Shown here: positions 9,421-17,356 of the stretch, in pieces | Layout of the letters: every line of letters begins with the position of its first letter | Numbering within the stretch: the stretch's first letter is position 1 | Origin: Ettlia oleoabundans | Lineage: Eukaryota > Chlorophyta > Chlorophyceae > Chlamydomonadales | Assembly: GCA_019693395.1 (NCBI GenBank) | Contig: JAAMXP010002626.1 | Location: 1-17,356 of the forward strand | DNA length: 17,356 nt | Reading direction: 5' to 3' | The notes under the pieces: generated by a model | What the model was told of the DNA's origin: nothing | The model's input: only the letters and a program-made list of their open reading frames with translations | Databases searched by the model: none | Made by a program: the position numbers and the translations under genes

Positions 9421-10641
9421 ATGAGCAGCACACTTCCTGGCAACCCGGGTGTCGCCACCACGTCACCGTCAGCAGCACAGGCTGTGCAGTTCCTGACGAT
9501 GGTACAGACCCTCAAGGTGGGAATCGGGGCGAAAAAATAGCGTGATAGCACAAGCTACTCTGCATAACAGAGTGTATTGCTGCTTCCCTGTGCCCTGCCG
9601 ACATGTCGTGGTGCAGACGCAGAAGCGGGTGGGATGGGTGAAGCGGGGGGTGCAGGGCCCCGAGAGCATTGCAGACCACATGTATCGCATGGGCGTGATG
9701 GCCTTGCTGATACAGGGCACAGAGTACGACTACCATAGGTGAGATCACCTGCAGGCGGTTGCATGGACGGAGTTGATGGCGCAAAGTTGAAGTATGGTGC
9801 ACCCAGTGCGTGCACGCTATTCAACAGGCTGGTTGAAGAACATTGCATCCCAGCATCGCAGGTGCATTAAGCTGGCACTTGTTCATGACGTGGCGGAAGC
9901 GATAGTGGGGGATATCACCCCCACCTGCGGCGTCAGCGACGAAGAGAAGTTCCAGCTGGAGGCGGGGGCTATGCAGAAGATGCGAGCGGTGCTGGGGGGC
10001 AGTAGCCTGGCAGGTGAGTAAACTTGTTGGCTGGCTGCTGACCGGCAGGGCGGAGCAGCCAGCTGCTGAAAACGATTCCAGCTTCACTGCTGCGGTTTGC
10101 GTGGCGGGTACAGGGTAGCTGTCTCCGCAAAATAACGCTGCTTGATGCATACATGGTTCACGCCCGCGCCNCCCCCCCCCCCGTTGGGCAGGTGAGGAGC
10201 TTGAACATTTATGGCACGAGTATGAGCAAGGCCATACACCAGAAGCACGGTTGGTCAAAGATTTTGACAAGGTATGGGGGCCTTGCATGCTAGTGGTGCT
10301 GGCAGCCGCGCATCGTGGCCTGCCCTGGAGCAGCTGTTATTGCCTTCAAGGGCAGAGAAAGTGTTCATCATTCTTGCATCGCTGCTGCCTGCTGATTGTT
10401 TGCACCCGCGTCGCCCCTGCCTGGCTTGTGGATGCAGCTGGAGATGATTCTGCAGGCGCATGAGTATGAGGTTGCACAGGGGATGAAGCTGCAGGAGTTC
10501 TTTGACTCAACAGCGGGCAAGTGGCGCACAGAGCTTGGCAAGTCGTGGGCTGAAGAGATTTACAGACGGAGGCAGGTGGTAGCAGATACAGCAGCAGCAG
10601 ACACAGCGGCACGGACGGCAGCAGGTGGCAGCGAGGGGTAA
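9421..10641 (+). CDS. HDDC2: HD-domain 5'-deoxynucleotidase, HDDC2/YfbR type
   Basis: Five plus-strand exons: 9421-9516, 9617-9738, 9862-10013, 10192-10271 and 10438-10641 (TAA). They join in phase to 217 codons, close to human HDDC2 (204). The HD-domain metal ligands are visible: His53 in ADHMYR, His81-Asp82 in LALVHDVAE, and Asp149 in KDFDK. Family signatures [40 protein letters not shown] and FYDSTAGK-like FFDSTAGKW are all present. Such enzymes hydrolyse deoxyribonucleoside 5'-monophosphates to nucleosides and phosphate, probably in the cytosol, using a divalent metal. The start is the ATG giving MSSTLPGNP; the preceding sequence does not resemble the family. The C-terminal 20 or so residues are Ala/Thr/Glu-rich low complexity. 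It is divergent from the FIRRM-like gene and in tandem with VFL3. Confidence 0.95.
10171..10182. repeat. Poly-C run with one undetermined base
   Basis: One N followed by eleven C lies in the third HDDC2 intron (10014-10191), close to the acceptor at 10191. The homopolymer probably caused the ambiguous call, so intron length is uncertain by a few bases. Coding sequence is not affected. Confidence 0.9.
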
Positions 10642-10935
10642 TAAACCCTGTAGCGAGTATGAATTTCTCTAATTAAACTTGTGTTAACTGGTCTGCGTTG
10701 CGATATGCCAGTATTGGCAGCAGAACAAGGGGTACCACTACAGAGCTGATCTTGTTTGTGTTTATTCTAACCTGCTGTTGTCTGCGCTGCATTGGCGGTA
10801 TGCCCGCATGGGCAGCGGAGCAAGGACCGCCGCTGCACCATTGATCCCTGCTAGTTGTCCCTGTTACCCGGCCCGGTTTTCAACCCCACTTTTGTTAAAG
10901 TTGAAGCTTCTGTTTCCATCGTGCCTGCGGGATTA

Positions 10936-10940
10936 TGTAA
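10936..10940 (+). terminator. TGTAA poly(A) signal, HDDC2
   Basis: TGTAA about 295 nt after the HDDC2 stop and immediately before the 15-bp inverted repeat. It is a plausible chlorophyte polyadenylation signal; the distance is typical of algal 3' UTRs. Confidence 0.45.
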
Positions 10941-10951
10941 GTAACGGATCA

Positions 10952-10991
10952 GGCGTGGCAATCACAGTTGCGTGATTGTGATTGCCACGCC
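10952..10991. repeat. Perfect 15-bp inverted repeat, 10-nt spacer
   Basis: The left arm GGCGTGGCAATCACA (10952-10966) is exactly complementary to the right arm TGTGATTGCCACGCC (10977-10991). The 10-nt loop would give a stable hairpin. It lies between the HDDC2 poly(A) candidate and VFL3, about 155 bp before the VFL3 start. It could be an mRNA 3'-end structure, a dyad binding site or a remnant of a small element. Confidence 0.9.
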
Positions 10992-11081
10992 CCAAACCAC
11001 AACCCATGTACTGCCGAGTTTGTACCGCTCAATGAGTTCGCTAGCTTGTTGCCAAGTGGCGCTTGTTATGAAGTGGTAGCC

Positions 11082-11088
11082 TTTATAT
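11082..11088 (+). promoter_or_regulatory. TATA-like element upstream of VFL3
   Basis: TTTATAT lies about 60 bp before the proposed VFL3 start codon in otherwise GC-rich DNA. Position and orientation suit a TATA box, but no transcript evidence is available. Confidence 0.35.
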
Positions 11089-11146
11089 CGACGCAGCAGC
11101 TGTTAGGCCGCGGCGGGCGCCCGGTGACTGCGTGCGTGTTTGACCA

Positions 11147-14002
11147 ATGGCGCTCCGAGACTCGTCGGCGGCCGGCTGCCCCGCTCCAGCCGATGCGCAA
11201 ACGGTGGGTTTCGGTTTCTTGAAGGAGAGACCGCGTGCCACAGAGGCCGCCACTGCGCCGCCGTTGCTCGTGCCGCCCTGCACAGAGCGCCGTTCTGATT
11301 AGCCCAAGTTGGGCCTGTGCTGCAGGCGGAGCTCACCTTTGATGGCACGGCTTACATAGCCAACGTTTGCTGTGTTGGCGGTGATTGCCTGGAAGTAGCG
11401 GTAGAGCAGAAGGACGATGCGTCAACATGGAGAGCAGCATTTGCCGCCAAGTGTGCGTGCCATAGAGCACTCGTGCCTCGTGTATGGGAGGGTAGATGCC
11501 TGCTACCGCTTTGAGCCATCGTGATCCCAAACTTAGACACAACGAAACAGGTAGATCAGACATACGCTCCAATTGAGGCTGACACCTTTGAACCTGCATC
11601 TGCAGATGTGGAGGAGATCACTGCAAAGACAGGCAGCTTCAAGCGCTTCCCTGTGTTCGTCAAGATGCTGCTTAGTGCGCTGCGCCAGGAATCTGACAGC
11701 GTGTTTGTGGATCTGCTTACTTATGCCGACCTGGAGCTTCTGCGGAGCAAGCGCAGCAGCAGCAGCAATGGCAGCGGCAGTGAGAAAGTGGGCAACAGTA
11801 GTGGGTCTGCAGTTGCAGCGTTAGCAACCGGGCAACAGAAGCAGCCGCAGGGACAGATACCGCCAGCCAGCAACAAGCGTTACCTCATCCTCACTTATGC
11901 TGCCGAGTTTGACCGAGTGCACTACCCGCTGCCGCTTCAGTATGAAGAGCATCCTGACCCGCAGCGCCTCAAGGCCACCATCCGCCAACTGCGAGCACAG
12001 TTGGATTCATCAGGATCACGCTCCGCTTGCGGCCTGGGGCGCCGTGGCCTGACAACACTGCCGGCCCCACCGACCGCCGAATTAAAGCAGCTACGCGAAG
12101 AAAATGCGGCTCTGCGGGAGCAGCTGCAGCAGAGGGAGGCAGCGCAGGGGCTGGGAAGTGGGGTGAGCAGTGCCAGCCTTGCTGCGGACGTGCAGCAGCT
12201 GACGGCGGATGTACAGGTGACGGTGCGGGATTTGCGTGCCATGCGGCGGGAGCGAGATGGCCTATTGGCGCGGCTGCAGCAGGCTCAGGCAGCGCTGGAG
12301 GCTGAGCGCAACCTGCGCCGCCGCGAACTGCGGCTGCGGGGCAAGGATGTGGCTGACCTGGGTGCTGAGCTTGCGGCAGCCAAGGACCAGATCCGTGAGC
12401 TGCGGCTGAAGTGCCGGGAGCTGACGCAAGAGCTGGATTTGTCGCAACGCCGGGGCAAGGTGGCAAGCATGAGGTGGGTGCTCAACAAAGACTGTATATA
12501 CTTGGTGGCGGTGATGCTGCTGGTCGCAAGGGTGTCGCGAGCTTTGGGGTTTATCTGTTTATTAAGCTGACGTGTAGATGCGAGGGCATACCGCGGGCGA
12601 GGATTGCTTATGGCTCAAAGCATTCTCACTTTTGGCAACTGGGTAGCTGATTGGCTGGCTGGCGGACAGGATTGCTGACACTAATCCGGAAATGCCCAAC
12701 CCTTGGTGCCTGCCTGCAGTGCTACCTTGTCTCGCCAACCTGCAACTATTGGGCGGCCTCTGGGCTGTGGCGGCGGGGCTGGCAATGCAAGAGGTGTCAT
12801 GCCCGCCTACTCGCGAGGCACATCACCCGCTGGGAGGCGGTACCATAGCAGGGACACCTCACCAGCGCCCATCCGTAGGGCGCCGCTACCAGGTGACATC
12901 ACCAGCTGCCTGCAGGGTGTGGGCACTGTTGTTCATTGCTGAGCATGTCACTTGGTTCGAGCGCTGTCTTTGTGGCTGGTTGTCAGGAGGCGAACACCCT
13001 CCAATGAACATGCATGTGGCAATCCTCCTGCAGGTCCACCGCGCTCCCGGTCAGCGGATGTGTCACGCTCAGGCTCTCAGCCCTCTTCACGTCCCACTTC
13101 TGCTGGCCGCTTTGACCCCAGCGAGTACATCAGACAGAAGCGGGAGAGGGAGCGGGATGGGGCACGCCGCCTTGAGGAGATGCGGCAGGCAGCACGCATG
13201 CAGTCACAGGGCTCTCGCGGTGGCAGCCTGCACGGCTCAAGGCCACCCTCCGTGCCCAGCTCACGTGAGTGCATCTGCGCAGCATGCTGTTTGATGAACT
13301 CCAGTCTCAGATCCGCCCTATAAATCTTTTCTGTGCGCCAAATGGGAAGTTAGGCACCGTCTAGGTAGCAAAGCTGGGCCACATCTCAAATCTTGCTGAT
13401 GCCAGCAGCCCAGCAATCAAGTCGTTGAGAAACTTGTGTGAATGCCGCTTGCTTCATGGCTGCATGCAGGGCATTCCACGCCTCACCGCAGCCGGGTGCC
13501 CAGCCGCGACCCCAGCGCAGACAGGGCGCAGGCAGCTGCCCACCATCAGAGCCGGAGCGCGGAGCGCAGCAGGCTGCGCCAGGACGACCCTCGCGCCCGT
13601 GACGCCGCGGGACGCAGCACTGAGCGCCTACGGGCGGCACTGCACACCACCATCTCTGGTCGCAGCAGCTTCCCGGCCAAAGAGCAGCGTTCAGCATCCC
13701 CTGGCAGGGCACTACTGGAGGTGCGGCAGCGGCTTCAGCAGTACGCCAACAAGGGGTGTGAGGGTGGCATTGGCAGGGGGGCTCACACTGCACCAGCCAG
13801 CCCTGGCGCCGGGCAGCAAGCGGCAATGGCGGCGCTGCAGCAGCGGCAGCAGCACAAAGGGCAGCAACTGTGGCTGCCCCCCAGTGGGGACCATTATGCG
13901 GATGCAAGTGCCGAGATAGCTGACATAGACAGCCGCCTGCAAAGCCTGCAGACCTTCCTCAAGGCCGCTAAGACGGGACAGCCAGCGGCCATGCCTGCAT
14001 GA
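11147..14002 (+). CDS. VFL3: VFL3/CCDC61 basal-body protein
   Basis: Six plus-strand exons: 11147-11203, 11326-11452, 11606-12473, 12720-12892, 13034-13264 and 13470-14002 (TGA). They join in phase to 662 codons; human CCDC61 has 512. The N-terminal head matches the family's XRCC4/SAS-6-like fold: AELTFDGTAYIANV, a WRAAFAAKY junction, EEITAKTGSFKRF, LLTYADLELLR and, at about 153-172, RYLILTYAAEFDRVHYPLPL. A low-complexity Ser/Gly/Gln insert of about 40 residues (about 111-151) separates the last two. A long coiled coil rich in Leu, Arg and Glu follows (about 218-345). The tail is Arg/Ser/Pro-rich with RFDPSEYIRQKRERERD, and ends in the conserved DIDSRLQSLQTFL helix. In Chlamydomonas, VFL3 sets basal-body number and rootlet attachment; CCDC61 supports spindle and centriolar satellites in animals. 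The first exon is the least secure part: its ATG has a good context and correct phase, but the family is poorly conserved there. Confidence 0.93.
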
Positions 14003-14086
14003 TCAGGCTGTGACATTACCTGCATGCCCTGCAGGATCAACTGTTTGCAGCTGAGCTCATCTTGCTGACAAAAACTGTCAAAACGG

Positions 14087-14160
14087 TGTTCTCTGCTCCT
14101 GCTTAGGGAGGGGCGGTCGCCAGCACAGACTGGCGTACTGCTGGCGCAGAGCAGAGAACA
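14087..14160. repeat. 12-bp inverted repeat with smaller inner stem
   Basis: TGTTCTCTGCTC (14087-14098) is perfectly complementary to GAGCAGAGAACA (14149-14160), with 50 nt between. Inside, CGCCAG and CTGGCG form a second stem. It lies in the VFL3 3' UTR, 85 nt after the stop, and could shape 3'-end processing between two convergent genes. Confidence 0.85.
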
Positions 14161-14327
14161 GCAGTTACTGGCAGGCAGTAACATGTGAAATTACAGTTGC
14201 AGGCCACCAAGGGCATAGTTTGTGCATGCCCAAAGTGACGGTCAGACTTATACATTATATGCACAGATGCAGTGAAATGAGTGGGAGTAGTGCCGCGGGC
14301 GAAGTGCAGAAAAGCGAGCAGCATGAT

Positions 14328-14332
14328 TTACA
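14328..14332 (-). terminator. TGTAA poly(A) signal, AP4S1
   Basis: TGTAA on the minus strand about 185 nt past the AP4S1 stop. A second copy at 14195-14191 is farther away. Either could serve; the nearer one is preferred. Confidence 0.5.
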
Positions 14333-14516
14333 GCAGGGAGTGAAGCACAAATGGAGCGACAAAGTAGGGAGCAGCGAAGTGCGATGAACAGGGCACACGG
14401 AATGCCTGCCCAAAGTGGTGCAAACTGGAAAAAGCATAGGCAAGGGGGCAGGGGAGTGAAGTTGGCGCTGGGCTTGGGTGGGGGGATGCTTGCGGTGGCT
14501 GACTCCTGCAATTCCC

Positions 14517-15590
14517 CTACGTCACTCGCTCCAGCAGCTGCACGGGTGTGAGAGCGTTGGCCTTGTTTGTCTCCACAATGCAGCCGTTGGCCAGCATTTC
14601 ATCTATGATATGGTGCGTTGTGTCTAATGAGAACATGATGTCCAGCTCACACACGTTGCTGAACCACTTGTCCAGCGTCTCAACCATGCAGTGGATCATC
14701 TCAAGGATTCCCAGCTCGTTCTGAAGCAGGATTGAGGCAGGGGAAGGGGCAGTGGGAACTGGGGCAAGCCGGTGGGGCAGCCAGAGGGAGCATGCGCAGC
14801 CAGTGGCACAGGTCTTGGCTGTGCCTGGCCAGCCTCGGCTGTGCCAAATCTCACTACGGATGCACAGTAATACACAACAGCTCTCGCCTAGCAATTTTGG
14901 GGTGGAGGCGTGTCCCAGGTGCGGCCCCAGCACCAGGACTGCAGCACAAGAGTCGGCTGCACCGCCCCACCTCCTCAGCATCAATGCCCATGAGAAAGAA
15001 GAGCGAGGCGTAGCGCCGGTACACAACCTTGTAGTTGCGGTGCTCAACAATGTTGCACTGCAGCCAAAGATGTGTAAAATCAGGTGCGGACGTAGGTCGC
15101 AGGCAATAGGTTAGCAATTTGCCTGCAACGAGGACTAGTTGCATTTTCATGTGAGGGATCGACTCTGGCCGCCCACTGGCCCCGCAGCACATCAACACCA
15201 CCGCCACATCCACTTTCCCCTCCTAAAAGCACTATTGGCGAAGGAGTAGTTCAATACCGCTGTGTCAAGATTAATTCCTTGCAACCCCATACGACCCCTC
15301 TCTGTCGTGCCTGCTTGTCCACTCGCATCAGGCACTTGCGAACAATTTCCGCCTCCAGCGCCCGCCGCTCATCCGTGGTCAGGCTGCTGTCAGTGTACTT
15401 TGCCACACGCGTCTGCAGGGCACGACAGTTGGGTAGAGCAGTATTAATACTTCGGGAAGGTTGAGGGCCAGTCCTGCCGAGTCTCCAGCTGTGCTGCAGG
15501 CTGGGTGGAAGCACACACCCGCAGGGAGTTCTGCCGCTTTACACTTCCCACCTGCCCCTGTTTGTTCACCAACAGAACGAACTTTATCAT
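14517..15590 (-). CDS. AP4S1: AP-4 adaptor complex sigma subunit
   Basis: Four minus-strand exons: 15590-15552, 15412-15311, 15057-14971 and 14720-14517 (TAG). They join in phase to 143 residues, matching the usual AP-4 sigma length (143-144). Conserved blocks in order: MIKFVLLVNKQGQTRVAKY, ERRALEAEIVRKCL, NIVEHRNYKVVYRRYASLFF, NELGILEMIHCMVETLDKWF, NVCELDIMFSLD and the closing NGCIVETNKANALTPVQLLE. The NGCIVET...LTPVQL ending and RRALEAEIVRKC favour sigma-4 over sigma-1, -2 or -3. AP-4 forms non-clathrin coats at the trans-Golgi network; the small sigma subunit, with epsilon, helps read dileucine signals. Intron 2 appears to use a GC donor (CAG|GCACGA). The next GT (GTCGTA) would insert five residues between VDKQ and CNIVEH, where plant relatives have none. 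The gene is divergent from the nucleoplasmin-like gene. Confidence 0.94.
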
Positions 15591-16023
15591 GTTCGCAAGT
15601 ACGTGCCTGCATAGGCATGAATCTAAAACATGTGACGATGGAACAGCTGCCGAGCAACAAGTGTACAACGCGGCAGAGCAGGGTGGCGGCATGGGCAGTG
15701 CCAGCTGTGCTGTCCTGAGCTCCCCCCTTCCACCTTGTTCTCTGAACGAAGCTGCGTGTCGCTGATTACACTCTGCTGCCAAGGAGCCAAGCTTAAGCAG
15801 TCTCTTTGGCACTGCCGCGCAGTCAACACGCAGCTGACTTGGATGCTGGAAGGTCTCGCAGCTCTTGCTGTTCGCTTGCATCGACGGGTGCGGAAACACA
15901 CACGCGCAGTTAGCCTTCCCACAGCAAGTAGTGCTGTACTGCAGCATGAACTGCCCTTCAGGGGGCCACGGGCCTCATTGGCCGCCATCACTGCACCGTT
16001 TGTCACCTGAGCAGCTTGCCGGC
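15591..16023. promoter_or_regulatory. Shared divergent promoter region, AP4S1 / NPL-FKBP gene
   Basis: These 433 bp lie between divergent start codons and should contain both promoters. A CATGTG E-box-like hexamer lies near 15629, but no TATA box or strong palindrome was seen. The plus-strand frame of the downstream gene is open from about 15865, but that sequence does not look like its family. Confidence 0.5.
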
Positions 16024-17356
16024 ATGGACTGCCAGTTTCAAGGCGTGGTGATCCCGCCGGGTGAGTGCTCTGGCGCCATGCATGCTCCAAACCGGGGCTT
16101 GTTCCGCTTGGAACCCAGTGTTTGGCTGTAGTGCATCATATATACAGTCATTCCAGTGGAAGTGGATGGAGAGGGCGGGCTGCGACGCCTCTCCGTCAGG
16201 GCAGTGGCCACCACCACAATCGGCAGCAGTCGCTGCCAGTGCCCCGCCTCACTCCTGCCGCCATCCTGCCACCCCTGAGTGCAGGAAAGAAGGTACCAGT
16301 CAAAGCATTTTTTGATGAGGACCTCTATGAGACACTGCACTTCACCCAGGTCAGGTTTGGGGCCTCATCACCGGGTTTGGCAGGGTACACTGGCAGCATA
16401 CACACCGGCTCTCCATGCAGCCGCAATGGGACCAACAACCTATCGCACTGACCCATTCAAAACATTAACATGTTGCTGGGTTTGCGTCATGGGCGAATGT
16501 CATGCCTCACTGTCTGGTACTTGCAGGCAGCTCTGGGTGAGAAGGCCAAGTCGGGGCCCCACACCATCTTCATTGAGAAAGAAGGGCAGCGGTATGCCAT
16601 AGGCACGCTGGACATCGCGCGCTGCTCCCAGGTGCACCTGTGCACGTCAGTGGCGAGCTAATGGCACCAGATCAGGCAGTCAGCCGGCAGGAGGGGAAGC
16701 TTCGTTATACGTTGACTGCGTTCATAGCCGTGGCTGGCACTGTGACAGCCTTTGCTGTGTGTTCTGTTGTATGTCCACCAAAAATTGAACTTCACGCACC
16801 TACCTTGCCCCCTCGGCCCCGCAGTTTTCCTGCGACATCACCTTTTCGATGGATGAGGTGGTTTTGAGCCACAACGGGGCATCCGACGTGTACCTGACAG
16901 GCTACCGCGTGGAGCAGATGATGGGGGATGGCAGCGACGAGGAATACCCGGGATATGGTGGGTGACTGAGCTGAAGGGGGCCCGGTGGCTGCGCAGCTGG
17001 CTAAGCGCACAAGCAGCGTACTTCGTCGCGTGGAGTGCAGCCAAGCCCAGCCAGGGGCTCCTGGATGGCTGCCGCCGACCCATATTGGTGGTGTGTGCAA
17101 CACTCTGTGTCGCATGTTAGCCAGCTGTGGCTGTTGGAGAGATATTTGGACGTTTGACATAGTTGCTGTTCTGTGGTCAGGGTCAGATGAGGGGAGTGGC
17201 GAGGAGGATGAGGAGGATGGAGAGGAGAGCGAAGATGAGGAGGCACCCAAGGCGGTGCCGCTGGTTGCGGGCGGCGGCAAGCCACCCCAGCAGCGGCTTG
17301 GGCGTCTTGTTGATGTTGAGGCAGAGGAGAGCAGCGGTGAGGAGGAGGGTATGCAG
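16024..17356 (+). CDS. Nucleoplasmin-like-domain protein, probable nuclear FKBP (5' part)
   Basis: Exons on the plus strand: 16024-16060, 16285-16349, 16527-16631, 16825-16957 and 17181 to the window end, all in phase; at least 172 residues are visible. The N terminus is a nucleoplasmin-like domain of the FKBP39/FKBP53/Fpr4 type: GVVIPPGKKVPV, LHFTQAALGEKAKSGPHTIF, EKEGQRYAIGTL, CSQFSCDITFSMDE and SDVYLTGYRVEQ. A long Asp/Glu/Ser acidic tract follows (about 115-131), then a second one at the window edge. In this family a C-terminal FKBP peptidyl-prolyl isomerase domain follows, acting as a nucleolar histone chaperone; HD2-type proteins share the N-terminal domain but lack it. The C terminus is outside the window, so FKBP is inferred from closest resemblance. 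The family's usual aromatic FWG start is replaced by FQG (residues 5-7). GGTATG at 17348 could be a donor ending exon 5. Confidence 0.8.

Larger units (their letters stand above)
10642..11146. other. Intergenic region between HDDC2 and VFL3
   Basis: These 505 bp hold the HDDC2 3' UTR (TGTAA at 10936-10940), a perfect 15-bp inverted repeat at 10952-10991 and the probable VFL3 promoter, including a TATA-like element near 11082. No conserved coding sequence was recognised. Confidence 0.6.
14003..14516. other. Convergent intergenic region, VFL3 / AP4S1
   Basis: These 514 bp contain both 3' UTRs. A nested inverted repeat lies at 14087-14160, and TGTAA on the minus strand lies at 14332-14328 and 14195-14191. 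No TGTAA was found on the plus strand for VFL3. No conserved coding sequence was recognised. Confidence 0.6.

Noticed and set aside
11521..12570. 349-residue plus-strand ORF as a complete gene
   Set aside because: It is VFL3 exon 3 with intron sequence at both ends. The family's N-terminal head strand and C-terminal tail lie in other exons with matching phases.
13386..13907. 173-residue minus-strand ORF
   Set aside because: It is antisense to the last VFL3 exon, is rich in Cys, Ala and Pro, and resembles no family.
15865..16023. N-terminal extension of the NPL-FKBP protein
   Set aside because: The frame is open but the sequence has no resemblance to the family, whose domain begins directly at the chosen Met.
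16139..16144. TATATA as a promoter of the NPL-FKBP gene
   Set aside because: It lies downstream of the start codon, inside the first coding intron. No alternative first exon after it fits the family.
1..17356. Transposons, CRISPR arrays, tRNA or rRNA genes, bacterial-type operons
   Set aside because: I saw no transposase-like ORF, long terminal repeats, spaced direct repeats or tRNA cloverleaf. Spliced eukaryotic genes account for most of the sequence.

Overview
This window looks like nuclear DNA from a green alga, most likely a core chlorophyte and perhaps a trebouxiophyte. The sequence is GC-rich, with (CAG)-rich coding regions. Genes are compact and heavily interrupted by small introns, mostly GTGAG/GTGGG...CAG. 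TGTAA elements, the usual chlorophyte poly(A) signal, lie downstream of three genes. The proteins are all eukaryotic and include plant-type AP-4 sigma and the basal-body protein VFL3/CCDC61. No mobile element, CRISPR array, tRNA or rRNA was seen.

I rebuilt seven spliced genes by chaining exons. Donor and acceptor phases agree at every junction, and every complete model has a length divisible by three. In order: (1) 9-1502, minus, a stand-alone SYLF-domain lipid-binding protein, 276 aa, 5 exons; (2) 2218-4412, minus, translin, 258 aa, 7 exons; (3) 4617-9067, minus, a FIRRM/FLIP (C1orf112, DUF4487) homologue, 977 aa, 9 exons; (4) 9421-10641, plus, an HDDC2-type HD-domain 5'-deoxynucleotidase, 217 aa, 5 exons; (5) 11147-14002, plus, VFL3/CCDC61, 662 aa, 6 exons; (6) 14517-15590, minus, AP-4 complex sigma subunit, 143 aa, 4 exons; (7) 16024 to the window end, plus, the N-terminal part of a nucleoplasmin-like-domain protein, probably a nuclear FKBP.

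There are three minus-strand genes in tandem, a divergent pair (FIRRM/HDDC2, 353 bp apart), a plus-strand tandem (HDDC2, VFL3), a convergent pair (VFL3/AP4S1) and a second divergent pair (AP4S1/FKBP-like, 433 bp apart). The genes do not form one pathway. They cover membrane traffic (SYLF, AP-4), RNA metabolism (translin), recombination control (FIRRM), nucleotide hydrolysis (HDDC2), basal-body placement (VFL3) and chromatin or nucleolar chaperoning (NPL-FKBP).

I see no clearly new system. The points most worth a second look are the FIRRM/FLIP homologue, a probable GC-AG intron in AP4S1, an intronic (CCTG)17 tract in translin, two structured inverted repeats in intergenic DNA, and an AT-rich island inside a FIRRM intron.
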